64,000 nucleotides of DNA, from assembly GCF_902859895.1 (NCBI RefSeq), contig NZ_CADIKM010000014.1, positions 62,001 to 126,000 of the forward strand. Direction: 5' to 3'. Positions 1 to 7,782 of this stretch are shown one piece after another. Both the position numbers and the translations under genes were made by a program. The stretch comes from Pararobbsia alpina (GTDB taxonomy: Bacteria > Pseudomonadota > Gammaproteobacteria > Burkholderiales > Burkholderiaceae). Numbering within the stretch: position 1 is the stretch's first letter; each line of letters starts with the position of its first letter. The notes beneath the pieces are model-generated. The model did no database searches. It was given only the letters and a program-made list of their open reading frames with translations, and was not told the DNA's origin.

Positions 1-361
1 AGACGAGCCGCTCGCTCGTCCACTGCTTCTCGTCTTCCATGTAGATGCGGATATCCTGCAACTCCTGGACGCTTTTTTTCAGGAGTTCAGTATCCTTGCT
101 GTCGTACGCCGCATCGCGTGCGAGGTCCGTCAGCGGAATCCAGAAATACTTCTGGGCAACAGGGGTGTCGAGGGGCGCGTTCTGGCCCGGCACGCCGAGC
201 TTCTGCGCGTGATAGACCATCAGGTTGAACGTCTTGCGCGAAAGCAGCGACAGACGGCCTTCGGAGACCCGGAGCCCGATGGCTTCATTGGTCTTTCTGA
301 ATTCGAGGGCCGATCCGCCAGTGGTCAGCTCGGTCGCCTGCTTCGGTTTCGCCTTAACCAT
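1..361 (-). CDS. Replication initiator protein (Rep), 5' part only
   Basis: The first 120 codons of a leftward gene are present; the rest lies beyond the left edge. The product starts MVKAKPKQATEL and continues with a helical segment (LSLLSRKTFNLMVYHAQK) and another around YDSKDTELLKKSVQELQDI. This layout resembles the N-terminal winged-helix domain of plasmid and chromid Rep initiators (Rep_3/RepB type), which bind origin iterons. The family call rests on this resemblance plus context: the gene faces an iteron array and shares its strand with parA and parB. The ATG at 361 is the first in frame. An inverted repeat with iteron-like TCACC ends (400-426) lies just upstream and suggests autoregulation. 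The exact Rep family is uncertain. Confidence 0.7.
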   Translation of the reverse strand, partial: MVKAKPKQATELTTGGSALEFRKTNEAIGLRVSEGRLSLLSRKTFNLMVYHAQKLGVPGQNAPLDTPVAQKYFWIPLTDLARDAAYDSKDTELLKKSVQELQDIRIYMEDEKQWTSERLV

Positions 362-399
362 TGCGCAAAGTGAATCGTGAGTTTCACCAATGATGTACC

Positions 400-426
400 A
401 AAGGTGAAGGGCTTGCAATCACCTTT
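400..426. promoter_or_regulatory. Inverted repeat upstream of rep, candidate autoregulatory operator
   Basis: AAAGGTGA (400-407) and TCACCTTT (419-426) form a perfect 8-bp inverted repeat with an 11-nt spacer, 39 bp upstream of the rep start codon. The TCACC end matches the right end of the iterons. Iteron-type Rep proteins commonly repress their own promoter through inverted iteron halves; that role here is inferred. Confidence 0.5.
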
Positions 427-464
427 AAGCCATTGATTTCACGTCAGTCTTGTTTCGAGGCAGA

Positions 465-1526
465 GTTCCCTGAACTCTCTCACCTGAGAATGAAGGCAAC
501 CACGCGGGTTTGCGGACGAGGTGAGCCAAAGTACCCTGAAAATTCTCACCATTGCAAAAATTTTTGGCCGAACGCGGGAGGCCACGTTCAGCGCAGGGCA
601 GAAAAGGGGTCCCTGTTGAGCCTCACATATGGGGCTAAAGGTCCCTGTGTCCACCCACCGAAGTCCCCGAGCCGACTCACCACGACCCGCAAACTAACCC
701 GGCGCGGCTCACCGAGTACCCTGTTGAGCCTCACTTCCTTACCTGTCGCGGCTCACCATAGCGCCCGGAAAGCCTTGCTGGTATTGGGTTTGCGGGGTCG
801 TTAACGTTTTTAAGGTTTACAAGTGTTTACTTTTAATTCTCTCAAGCGACCCAGCGAGTTCCCTGAAAAGCCTCACCAACGCTGGCAAGCTCAAGCCCTA
901 GCGCAAACAACCCGTTGAAAACAAAGACGTTTTCCAAGAGTCCGTTCCCTGGAAAGCCTCACCTTTAGCCGTTTGACTGGCCGTTTCGGGCTTCTCAGCG
1001 CAGGGAACAGGACGTTGAACGACGATTGCCTCGCTTTGCATCCCTGTCCGAGCTCACCATGGAGGGCGATTTCGTCGCTTTGGTGCCTTCAGATCTCTCC
1101 GTTTGGACATTTTTCGTAGGTCATTCGGAAGCAAAGGCGCTGGGAAGCTCCTAAGCAGGCTGAGAGGCACTGAATTCAGGAGAGAGGGTTTTATGTCCCT
1201 GCATCGGCTCACCCAACGGCTTTTTTCTCCATGTATTCAAGCGTCCGGCGAGCGGCAGCGGGATCCGTTTTTGCCCGTCTACGTGCGGTGGCCATCTTGA
1301 TTTCGGTCTCGCTCGAAGGGAAATGACGGTTCGAACGGGTCCGGAGCGCGAGCGAAAAACATCCCCGATTCCTCTCACCTTAGCCCGATTCAGGCTCCCT
1401 GCTCAATCTCACCTTTACCTCTTTTGTGGGCGCTTACTGTCGGTGAAAGCTAGTTTGGGCATATATGGTGAGATCTATCAGGGTACTTCTCCCGTGACGC
1501 TGGAAAGATCCCCGAGGAAGCTCACC
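465..1526. repeat. Replication origin region with about 14 iterons
   Basis: A 20-bp motif of the form GTTCCCTGnnnnnnCTCACC recurs with irregular spacing. Copies start at 465, 531, 608, 640 (degenerate), 662, 716, 858, 944, 1039, 1194, 1360, 1394 and 1507, all on the plus strand, and one inverted copy is at 1467-1486. The outer CCCTG (CCCCG in 662, 1360 and 1507) and the TCACC are nearly invariant while the middle varies. An AT-rich stretch (about 800-842) between the sixth and seventh copies could be the unwinding element. No protein-coding gene is convincing here. The array beside rep and parAB is the basis for calling this the origin; I saw no clear consensus DnaA box. Confidence 0.85.
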
Positions 1527-1807
1527 TTTGGGCTGTCTGCCCACGGCACCCGAAGCTGGGGATGTTGTTCGAAGGCTCTGCCCTGCCCTGAGCGGGAGAG
1601 TTGGGGAAGGCAACAGAGCAAGCGGGCGCCGAATGATCCTCGACGACGGTCGAAATTGCGGCGGCCGGAATCGTTACCGCCGGCTGCAATGAGTTGCCGG
1701 TCATCGTGTATTGCTGGTTGCTGATAGTCCAGGGCCCATAGCCACTCGGCCACACCGCTATCGAGCTATCCAAACATTCGGTCACCCTGCCTCTCGGCTT
1801 CCCCGCT

Positions 1808-1887
1808 ACCCACTCCCCCACTCGGCACTCCGCACTCCCCAGTCCCCACTCCCCACTCCCCACTCCCCACTCCCCACTCCCCACTTC
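1808..1887. repeat. Short tandem repeat, CCCCACT-type heptamer
   Basis: A run of about ten heptamer units of CCCCACT type, perfect from about 1844 to 1883 and degraded on the left side. It has strong strand asymmetry (C-rich top strand). It sits between the iterons and parB and is not part of a credible gene. Confidence 0.8.
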
Positions 1888-2291
1888 CCGGCGTTCCGGC
1901 GTTCCGGCATCCCAGTCAGCCCTAAGCCATTCGGTTACCTTGTGGTTCGGCTACCCTCCCCCACGAAGGCGCAAATGGCTCACCGCATACCAACCGGCCT
2001 CGGGCATGATCAGTTTCAGCCAACACGAAATCGAACTTTGCAGGTCGAGCCCGGTCCTCGGAGCCGGTTTTTTGGCGTGCCGATAGACTCGTGGTCTCCA
2101 TCGGAGACCTGCGGTGTAACCAGGAAAGGGAAAGATGCGATACCCGCGATCGTCGTCCGATCAGGTGGATAGGCTGGGAGACCGACTAGGTGAGACTATG
2201 CAGGGATCTCGCCACGGTATCGGGCGATGCATTTGTCGCGCATAGCGCGGGCAGATGAGCGTCACCTACCCGGCTTGCGCTCAGAGACGTC
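1888..2291. other. Non-coding stretch between origin repeats and parB
   Basis: No credible gene is visible. The one clear structure is a perfect inverted repeat GGTCTCC-ATC-GGAGACC at 2093-2109 (7-bp arms, 3-nt loop), which could be a protein-binding site or a small hairpin. The remainder shows no motif I recognise. Confidence 0.5.
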
Positions 2292-3332
2292 CTAGGAAGG
2301 ATCGACTTCGGACAGCGTGAAGCGTCGTTTGAGTTCTTCAACGAGAGCGTCGCGCTCTTTCGAATCGGGCAGCCGGACCTCGAAGGCGACCTTGCCTGAA
2401 TCCCATTCCTTGATAAAACCTACCTGGGCGTCACCCGACCGGATCTTGTATTGCCGGCTCACCTCTTTCGGCTTCCGCACGGGTTTCGACTGCCTTTTCT
2501 TGCGCAGGCTTTCCAATTCGCGGCTGCTCAGGTCTTCGTCGACGACTCGTTGCATCAGAGACATCACCTCGTCCTCGGTCGCGGACTTGGCAAAGAGGAA
2601 CATCTCGTAACCGACGGCAACCCCGAACTTCGCGGGGTGCTCGCGCAATCTGTCGAGTGCGGCAGGCGGCAATTTGAGCAGCGCCAAAGTCTTGTTGACG
2701 GTGCCCCACGAGAGACCCGTCAACTCAACCAGCGCTTCTTCCGTATCCACCTTCTTTTCGGTCAACAGACGCTGCCAGGCCAGAGCGTTATCGAGAGACG
2801 ATTGCGCATTGCGCTCGGCATTGAGAAGAAAGCTCAGCCGGTAAAGCTCGAGATCGGTGCTGATCGGCTCAATCAGGCACTCGATTTCATTTTTTCCTGC
2901 CGCTTGAATTGCTCGTTTTCGATAGTGACCGTCGATGAGAATGAAATAGCCCGGTCGGTGCCAATCTTCACAAGCAAGCGCTGGTACGCGTTGACCGTGC
3001 GTGGCGATCGAGGCGGCCCGTTCTTTAATGACGTCAGGGTTGTAGATCTGTCGGGCGTTAAAGGGATTATCAATCACGCGGTCGAGAGACAACTTCATGA
3101 GGGTGCGCCCTTCCGCCTTTGTGGGCACGGGTTCCGGGCTAAACGGAGCCTCACTTTCAGCGCTGAAAGTCGTCGACGCTCCACGACTAACGCCTGCGAA
3201 TGCGCCTGCGAGGCCGGACGGCGCACGCTCCATTGCGGCCTCCGCAGCGGCGAAACGCTTTTCTACGGAATCAGCTTCAGCGCGCATCGACGCACGAAGG
3301 AGGTCACGGCGGTTTTGTGATTTAACTGTCAT
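2292..3332 (-). CDS. parB: ParB family partition protein
   Basis: This 346-aa protein should bind parS sites and load onto DNA to segregate the replicon with ParA. A basic, variable N-terminus (1-75) is followed by the ParB nuclease-like/CTP-binding domain at about 80-155, with GQRVPALA (113-120) and DGHYRKRA (134-141) in place of the usual ParB box. A helix-turn-helix follows at about 196-222 (LVELTGLSWGTVNKTLALLK). The C-terminal part is basic and probably dimerises. The gene starts 9 nt after the parA stop, so the two form an operon. Codons 55-60 coincide with one of the three parS-like palindromes. The N-terminal extension before the ParB domain is typical of Burkholderiales secondary replicons. 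Confidence 0.93.
   Translation of the reverse strand: MTVKSQNRRDLLRASMRAEADSVEKRFAAAEAAMERAPSGLAGAFAGVSRGASTTFSAESEAPFSPEPVPTKAEGRTLMKLSLDRVIDNPFNARQIYNPDVIKERAASIATHGQRVPALACEDWHRPGYFILIDGHYRKRAIQAAGKNEIECLIEPISTDLELYRLSFLLNAERNAQSSLDNALAWQRLLTEKKVDTEEALVELTGLSWGTVNKTLALLKLPPAALDRLREHPAKFGVAVGYEMFLFAKSATEDEVMSLMQRVVDEDLSSRELESLRKKRQSKPVRKPKEVSRQYKIRSGDAQVGFIKEWDSGKVAFEVRLPDSKERDALVEELKRRFTLSEVDPS
3153..3170. promoter_or_regulatory. parS: parS candidate 1 (inside parB)
   Basis: Perfect 18-bp palindrome ACTTTCAGCGCTGAAAGT inside the parB coding sequence (codons 55-60). Identical copies occur at 4018-4035 and 4684-4701. Three exact copies within 1.6 kb of parAB strongly suggest ParB sites; binding is inferred. 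Confidence 0.75.
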
Positions 3333-3341
3333 ATCGGGGCT

Positions 3342-4001
3342 CTAATGATTGACGAGTTCAAGGACTTCGTCGACAAGCGCGTCGACCTCCGAAATAGCGT
3401 CTTTCGCACGGGAGACGTGGTGCACGGTGGCTCCCATCAGTTGGCATTCGCGATACGCGGAGCGAGATCCGAGCCATGCTTTGAGTAAAGGAATTTCGTT
3501 GTCTTCGGCGAGCACGCCTAAGGTATCGCGCGCAAGTGTTGTGTTTTTTTGCACCATGTTTGGTACAAGGCGAATCTTCAAACCCTCGTTGGTTGCTTGG
3601 GCCTGCGCGGCAAGCTGCTTGGCTGCGACGACGGCCCACATATCGGCAGGGGCGGGGACGACAGGAATGAGAGAAAGGTCTGCTACGAGCATCGCACTCG
3701 AGGGCGACGGCGAATGGACCGCAGGCGGGCAGTCGATCACGATGAAATCGTAGTTTTCGATCTGACTACGGACCTCGCGATGCATCTTGCCGCCCATCAT
3801 CGCGAGGTTCGAGAGCGTTGCAGGGAACGGTGTATCGTCGGTCGCCTGAGATGCCCAGCGGGTCGCGGTGCCCTGTTCATCCATATCGATGACGAGAACG
3901 CGGCTTCCACGCAGACCCAGTGTTCCGGCCAATTGCATCGAGACTGTCGTTTTTCCGCATCCGCCTTTTTGATTGAACACGGCAATTACCTTTGCAACCA
4001 T
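3342..4001 (-). CDS. parA: ParA family partition ATPase
   Basis: The 219-aa product is a Walker-type ATPase that works with ParB to move and position sister replicons. The deviant Walker A motif KGGCGKTT is at residues 12-19, the switch region includes the DMDEQG segment, and Walker B is in FIVIDCPPA. The ATG at 4001 was chosen because it directly precedes the canonical MVAKVIAVFNQ start and has an AAGGGGA ribosome-binding site; the reading frame stays open for 68 more codons upstream without family similarity. A parS-like palindrome lies 17 bp upstream of the start, so ParB probably autoregulates the operon. The protein lacks an N-terminal DNA-binding extension, as in small type Ib or chromosomal-type ParA. 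Confidence 0.95.
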   Translation of the reverse strand: MVAKVIAVFNQKGGCGKTTVSMQLAGTLGLRGSRVLVIDMDEQGTATRWASQATDDTPFPATLSNLAMMGGKMHREVRSQIENYDFIVIDCPPAVHSPSPSSAMLVADLSLIPVVPAPADMWAVVAAKQLAAQAQATNEGLKIRLVPNMVQKNTTLARDTLGVLAEDNEIPLLKAWLGSRSAYRECQLMGATVHHVSRAKDAISEVDALVDEVLELVNH

Positions 4002-4017
4002 GAGTTCCCCTTGAGCT

Positions 4018-4035
4018 ACTTTCAGCGCTGAAAGT
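4018..4035. promoter_or_regulatory. parS: parS candidate 2 (parA promoter)
   Basis: Second exact copy of ACTTTCAGCGCTGAAAGT, immediately upstream of the parA ribosome-binding site, where ParB binding could also repress parAB. Confidence 0.78.
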
Positions 4036-4603
4036 ACGTCTATAGCGTGGCTAGTACTGTATGGGTCATCCATGTAAAAGTCAAAGTTATAGATATTTAT
4101 TCTTGTGTGAGTTGGATATTTTGTGTCGGAGGAGCGATGACAAGGTCGGGGAAACTCATCTTTGGAGACGCCGCATGTGTGGAATGCGCGAAAAAGGGGT
4201 TTCACGCGTTCGGATGCCTTCGGACATGCTTACCCCTTGGCTTGTGTCAGAGAGCGGCGTAGCGAGCGTTCTAGGAGTTCGCTTTTTTCGGCGATTCGAA
4301 AAATCTTCCGGCGAATAGAACGTCGTTCGAACCCTGGATGCCCCCAACGTGCTTTCTGATGAGGGTCCTTGAATTGCTCAGATCGAGGGTGACTGAGCAC
4401 GCACCCCGTGGAAGACGCCATCGTATGTCGGCACGAAGAGTCAAACATCAAAAACAGGGAATGCTAAACGTGCAGTGCCGCCCGTTTGTTTCGGTACCTC
4501 ATGATCGAGGTCCTGCTCCCGCGGAATCAATTCGAAGATTGATGCGCGGCAGAGCGGCAAAGTAATGCGTCATTGGCGCGCACCTCAGCCACTCTGCACG
4601 TCC

Positions 4604-4642
4604 CTAAGTCTCTAAGTCTCTAAGTCTCTAAGTCTCTAAGTC
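4604..4642. repeat. Tandem repeat, octamer CTAAGTCT x 4.9
   Basis: Four perfect copies of CTAAGTCT plus seven bases of a fifth, immediately followed by unique sequence. It lies 41 bp from a parS-like palindrome. Confidence 0.9.
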
Positions 4643-4683
4643 CCGTCGACTGGCACGAGCGCAGCCATCGGACGTCCGCATCC

Positions 4684-4701
4684 ACTTTCAGCGCTGAAAG
4701 T
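4684..4701. promoter_or_regulatory. parS: parS candidate 3
   Basis: Third exact copy of the 18-bp palindrome ACTTTCAGCGCTGAAAGT, in non-coding DNA about 0.7 kb upstream of parA. Confidence 0.78.
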
Positions 4702-4784
4702 AACTCACGTACCAAAGCGTTGGCCGGCACGTGCGTAATTAACCGAAAAATTAGCCGAATCGGGAGATTGATTACCACAGGTAT

Positions 4785-4812
4785 AGTAAACAGACCGCTT
4801 TAAATGTTTACT
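4785..4812. repeat. Inverted repeat AGTAAACA / TGTTTACT
   Basis: Perfect 8-bp arms separated by 12 nt. One half-site (TGTTTACT) also occurs in the AT-rich part of the origin at about 824-831. It may be an operator or an additional replication-protein site; function unknown. Confidence 0.5.
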
Positions 4813-4952
4813 GCCCACGCGCGCGCGCGTATCTTCTTGCCCTTCTCGGTGTATACCCGAACCGAGCCCACACAGAAAGATTCATCAACCCAAGATCGAG
4901 GATGACTCCTCAGACGCGCTGAGTCACAACAGCGCACGAGGATCTGAACACA

Positions 4953-5189
4953 ATGCAGCATTTGTTATCGTCCGCAACGGGTCTACTGCACTACCTGACC
5001 ACAATGCGCCAACTTATCGACGCGGATGCCCGTGAAATCAAGGTGCAAACCGAAAGCTATACGCTCGAGGGAAAGGAAGCGATCGATCGTCTTTCGGTCG
5101 ATCTGCGAGCAGGTCGTCTTATCCGATTTAAACTATTTGATTCTGTCGTTGGAAATCGTGACATCGAAGTGAATTATCACGGCAACTAA
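4953..5189 (+). CDS. Small hypothetical protein
   Basis: A 78-aa product with no family I recognise. It has an amphipathic N-terminus (MQHLLSSATGLLHYL), an acidic-basic middle (KEAIDRLSVDLRAGRL) and no signal peptide. An AGGATC segment 9-14 bases before the ATG could serve as a weak ribosome-binding site. The amino-acid composition is protein-like and the frame has no overlap with a stronger candidate. It lies alone between the partition region and a convergent ROK regulator, so context gives no functional hint. Confidence 0.5.
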   Translation: MQHLLSSATGLLHYLTTMRQLIDADAREIKVQTESYTLEGKEAIDRLSVDLRAGRLIRFKLFDSVVGNRDIEVNYHGN

Positions 5190-5221
5190 AAGGTCGTCTC
5201 CAAAGGCCGCCCTTCCCCACC

Positions 5222-6451
5222 CTATTGCAAGAATTCCGCGATGCTATCCGGCGCGAGTGCTCTCTCGATGCCCAACACGACACCGCCCATCGCACCCGCC
5301 AGTTCTCCGAGCTGTGAATTCTCGATCGACAGGCTCCGGGTCGCGAGTGGCAACGCACGGCTATAAACAACCGCTCGCACACCCGCCAGCAGGTCATCGC
5401 TGATACGGGCCATACGTCCACCGAGTACGATCGAAGCGGGATTGTAGAAGTGGACAGCGGTTGCAATCACATCGCCGATCTCCGCCGCAGCGGTCCTGAC
5501 AAGCCGCACGGTTTCCGGGTCGCCGGCCTGGACCAGGCGAGCCAGATCATCGGCGTTGTGCGCGTCGGTACGCCCTTCCTGCTGAAGCGTGCGGACCAAT
5601 GCCGATGCGGATGCGACCGCTTCGACGCAGCCGATATTGCCGCAACGGCAAATCACGTTCTCCCGGCCCGCGACACGGATATGGCCGATGTCGCCCGCCG
5701 CCCCGTCCGCGCCGCGATGCAAAATGCCTTCGCTCGTGACGACTCCACAGCCGATTCCCGTCGACACCTTGACGAATAACAGCGGCGATTGCGAAGCCGG
5801 CCGGCTGCGCGCCTCGCCGAGTGCCATCAGATTGACGTCGTTATCCACGAGTACCGCGGCATCGATGCGCTCCTGAACGAAGCGCGCGACGGCAAACCCA
5901 TCCCACCCGGGCATGATGGGAGGCCTGATCGGCACGCCCCGTCCGAAATCGACTGGCGCGGGCAAACCGACCACCACTGAACGGACCTTCCGGTCCGTCA
6001 ACCGATGTTGCCCGAGCAGATTCGCAAATTCGTCGATGATGAGCTTGAGCACGGCTTCCGGTCCATCCACCAGATTGAGACCGAATACATGTTCGGCGAG
6101 ACGCCGCTGTGCGAGATCGGCGACAACCAGGCGCGCGTGCGTCGCCCCGAGATCCGCGATCAGGACCACTCCAGCTCGCGCATTCAGAGCGAGCCCTGTC
6201 GCGGGCCGTCCGCGCGCTCGGGCACCCGTCTCCTGCTCCTTGAGCAGACCGGCATCGAGCAGGGGCTGCACATGTTGTGAGACCGTCGAGCGCGCGAGGC
6301 CGGTGATTCGGGCAAGATCGGCGCGGCTCACGCCGGCCGAGGACGCAATCAGACGCGCAATCTTGCTATGTGTCTCGAACGGATCGAGCCGAAACGATGC
6401 TTCGGCCGGGCCAAGGCGGGACGGCGGAGAAAGAGCCAGACGATCGGTCAT
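5222..6451 (-). CDS. ROK family transcriptional regulator
   Basis: A 409-aa sugar-responsive repressor of NagC/XylR(ROK) type. A winged helix-turn-helix is at about 29-75 (GVSRADLARITGLARSTVSQHVQPLL), followed by the ROK sugar-binding/kinase fold with DLGATHARL and the zinc-binding cysteine motif CRCGNIGCVEA. The ATG at 6451 fits the family; the frame is open for 75 more codons upstream, but these lie in the intergenic region. The gene is divergent from the alsBAC-like transporter, so it most likely represses that operon, responding to the transported sugar. A GTAAT/ATTAC inverted repeat between the two genes is a candidate operator. It may retain only sugar binding, not kinase activity. Confidence 0.88.
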   Translation of the reverse strand: MTDRLALSPPSRLGPAEASFRLDPFETHSKIARLIASSAGVSRADLARITGLARSTVSQHVQPLLDAGLLKEQETGARARGRPATGLALNARAGVVLIADLGATHARLVVADLAQRRLAEHVFGLNLVDGPEAVLKLIIDEFANLLGQHRLTDRKVRSVVVGLPAPVDFGRGVPIRPPIMPGWDGFAVARFVQERIDAAVLVDNDVNLMALGEARSRPASQSPLLFVKVSTGIGCGVVTSEGILHRGADGAAGDIGHIRVAGRENVICRCGNIGCVEAVASASALVRTLQQEGRTDAHNADDLARLVQAGDPETVRLVRTAAAEIGDVIATAVHFYNPASIVLGGRMARISDDLLAGVRAVVYSRALPLATRSLSIENSQLGELAGAMGGVVLGIERALAPDSIAEFLQ

Positions 6452-6568
6452 GAATGATCCGTGGAAGACAGCGACTCTGCTTGAGAGCGCAATGGGAATA
6501 GCATACCTTTTCAACGGAACTGGCGACAACGCCCATCGGATTGTGCTGATAGCGGCGCTATTTATGTC

Positions 6569-6589
6569 GTAATTCGAATTAAATATTAC
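6569..6589. promoter_or_regulatory. Candidate ROK operator in the divergent promoter region
   Basis: An AT-rich imperfect palindrome, GTAAT...ATTAC, containing the inner palindrome AATTCGAATT (6571-6580), stands out in GC-rich DNA between the ROK gene and the transporter. A -10-like TATACT lies at 6616-6621. Binding by the ROK protein is inferred. Confidence 0.4.
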
Positions 6590-6726
6590 AAAATGGCCGA
6601 TTCCCGGCCGCCTCCTATACTCATCCAGCCACACAAACCAGCAGTGCGAAAGCCGGGCTACACCGGTCCATGACAAAAAAAATCAGCCAAGCCTGCCCAG
6701 ATAAGGGCCTATCAGGAGACACAAGA

Positions 6727-7680
6727 ATGAACCTCAAAAGACTCACCGCTGTGATGATCGGCTCCGCCACGCTCGCACTGGGCATGGGCGCTGCCATGCC
6801 CGCCTCGGCCGACAATGCGGAAATTGCAATCGTCCTGAAGACGCTGTCGAATCCCTACTGGGTTTCGATGAAGAACGGCATTCTCGCGGAAGCGAAAAAA
6901 CGCGGCGTCACGGTCGACGTGCTCGCAGGCAATAGCGAAGACGATATCCAGGGCCAGCAGCGCCTGACCGAAGACGTCGTGAACAAGAACTACAAGGCCA
7001 TCGGCCTCGCGCCGATTTCGCCGGTCAGCCTGATTCAGTCGATCGTCAACGCGAACAAGAAGGGCATCTACGTCGTCAACATCGATGAGAAGATCGATAC
7101 GACACAGCTCAAGGCCGCCGGCGGCTCGGTGGTCGCCTTCATCGCGACGGACAACCTCGCGCTCGGCAAGAAGGCGGGTGGATACATCGTGAGCAAGCTC
7201 GGCGCATCCGGCGGCAAGGTCGCGATCATCGAAGGCAAGGCGGGCAATGCGAGCGGCGATGCACGCCGCGACGGTGCGACCCAGGCATTCAAGGGCGCCA
7301 GCAATGTGACGCTGGTCGCGAGCCAGCCCGCCGACTGGGACCGTGCAAAGGCCCTCGACGTGACGACCAATATCCTCCAGCGCAATCCCGATCTGAAGGC
7401 GATCTACGCGGCCAATGACACGATGGCGCTCGGCGCCGTGCAAGCCGTGAAGAACGCGGACAAGCTCGGCAAGATCCTGGTGGTTGGCACGGACGGTGCG
7501 CCCGAAGCCATCGATTCGATCAAGCATCACGAACTGACCGCGACCGCCGCGCAGGACTCTGCTTCGATCGGTGCGAAGTCGGTCGACATCCTGCTCGATG
7601 CCTTGAAGAACAAGCCGGCTATCAAGCCGGACAACGCACCGGCGTTTATCGCGATCGATTCGAATCTGGTCACGCAATAA
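6727..7680 (+). CDS. alsB: Sugar ABC transporter substrate-binding protein, AlsB-like (D-allose type)
   Basis: A 317-aa periplasmic binding protein of the CUT2 family. Residues 1-28 form a signal peptide ending ASA before DNAEIAIV. The mature part closely follows remembered E. coli AlsB: VLKTLSNP near the start, GKAGNASGDARRDGAT in the middle, ASQPADWDRAKALDV, then ANDTMALGAVQAVKNA and VVGTDGAPEAI, ending in LVTQ. That supports D-allose or a close hexose as ligand, though specificity is not proven. The ATG at 6727 has an AGGAG ribosome-binding site; an upstream ATG at 6670 lacks one. It is the first gene of an operon with the ATPase and permease. Confidence 0.9.
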   Translation: MNLKRLTAVMIGSATLALGMGAAMPASADNAEIAIVLKTLSNPYWVSMKNGILAEAKKRGVTVDVLAGNSEDDIQGQQRLTEDVVNKNYKAIGLAPISPVSLIQSIVNANKKGIYVVNIDEKIDTTQLKAAGGSVVAFIATDNLALGKKAGGYIVSKLGASGGKVAIIEGKAGNASGDARRDGATQAFKGASNVTLVASQPADWDRAKALDVTTNILQRNPDLKAIYAANDTMALGAVQAVKNADKLGKILVVGTDGAPEAIDSIKHHELTATAAQDSASIGAKSVDILLDALKNKPAIKPDNAPAFIAIDSNLVTQ

Positions 7681-7688
7681 CGCATCAC

Positions 7689-7709
7689 GCCCGGATGCCG
7701 CACCCGGGC
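7689..7709. terminator. Hairpin after the binding-protein gene
   Basis: GCCCGG (7689-7694) and CCGGGC (7704-7709) form a short GC-rich hairpin just after the binding-protein stop codon. Such hairpins often protect or attenuate the mRNA so that binding protein exceeds ATPase and permease. There is no T-run, so full termination is unlikely. Confidence 0.35.
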
Positions 7710-7782
7710 CGATCGAAGCCAATTCAACCGGCCCGGCATGGGGTTTGCGACGCATCGATGCGCAATGTATTCGGACACAGAC

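Larger units (their letters stand above)
4036..4952. other. Non-coding region upstream of parA with repeats
   Basis: I see no credible gene in this stretch; the frames that stay open lack ribosome-binding sites and coding character. It contains an 8-bp tandem repeat (4604-4642), the third parS-like site (4684-4701), an 8-bp inverted repeat (4785-4812) and a short alternating GC run (about 4816-4829). The density of repeats suggests it belongs to the partition/replication region rather than being a decayed gene. Confidence 0.5.

Noticed and set aside
433-804. 123-codon open frame in the origin
   Set aside because: It runs through the iterons; apparent repeats in its protein come from the DNA repeats, and it has no ribosome-binding site.
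1844-1883. CCCCACT array as a CRISPR
   Set aside because: Units are contiguous heptamers with no spacers; the other tandem arrays in the window likewise lack spacers.
4338-4565. 75-codon open frame upstream of parA
   Set aside because: No ribosome-binding site, arginine-rich shadow-like composition, no homology I recognise.
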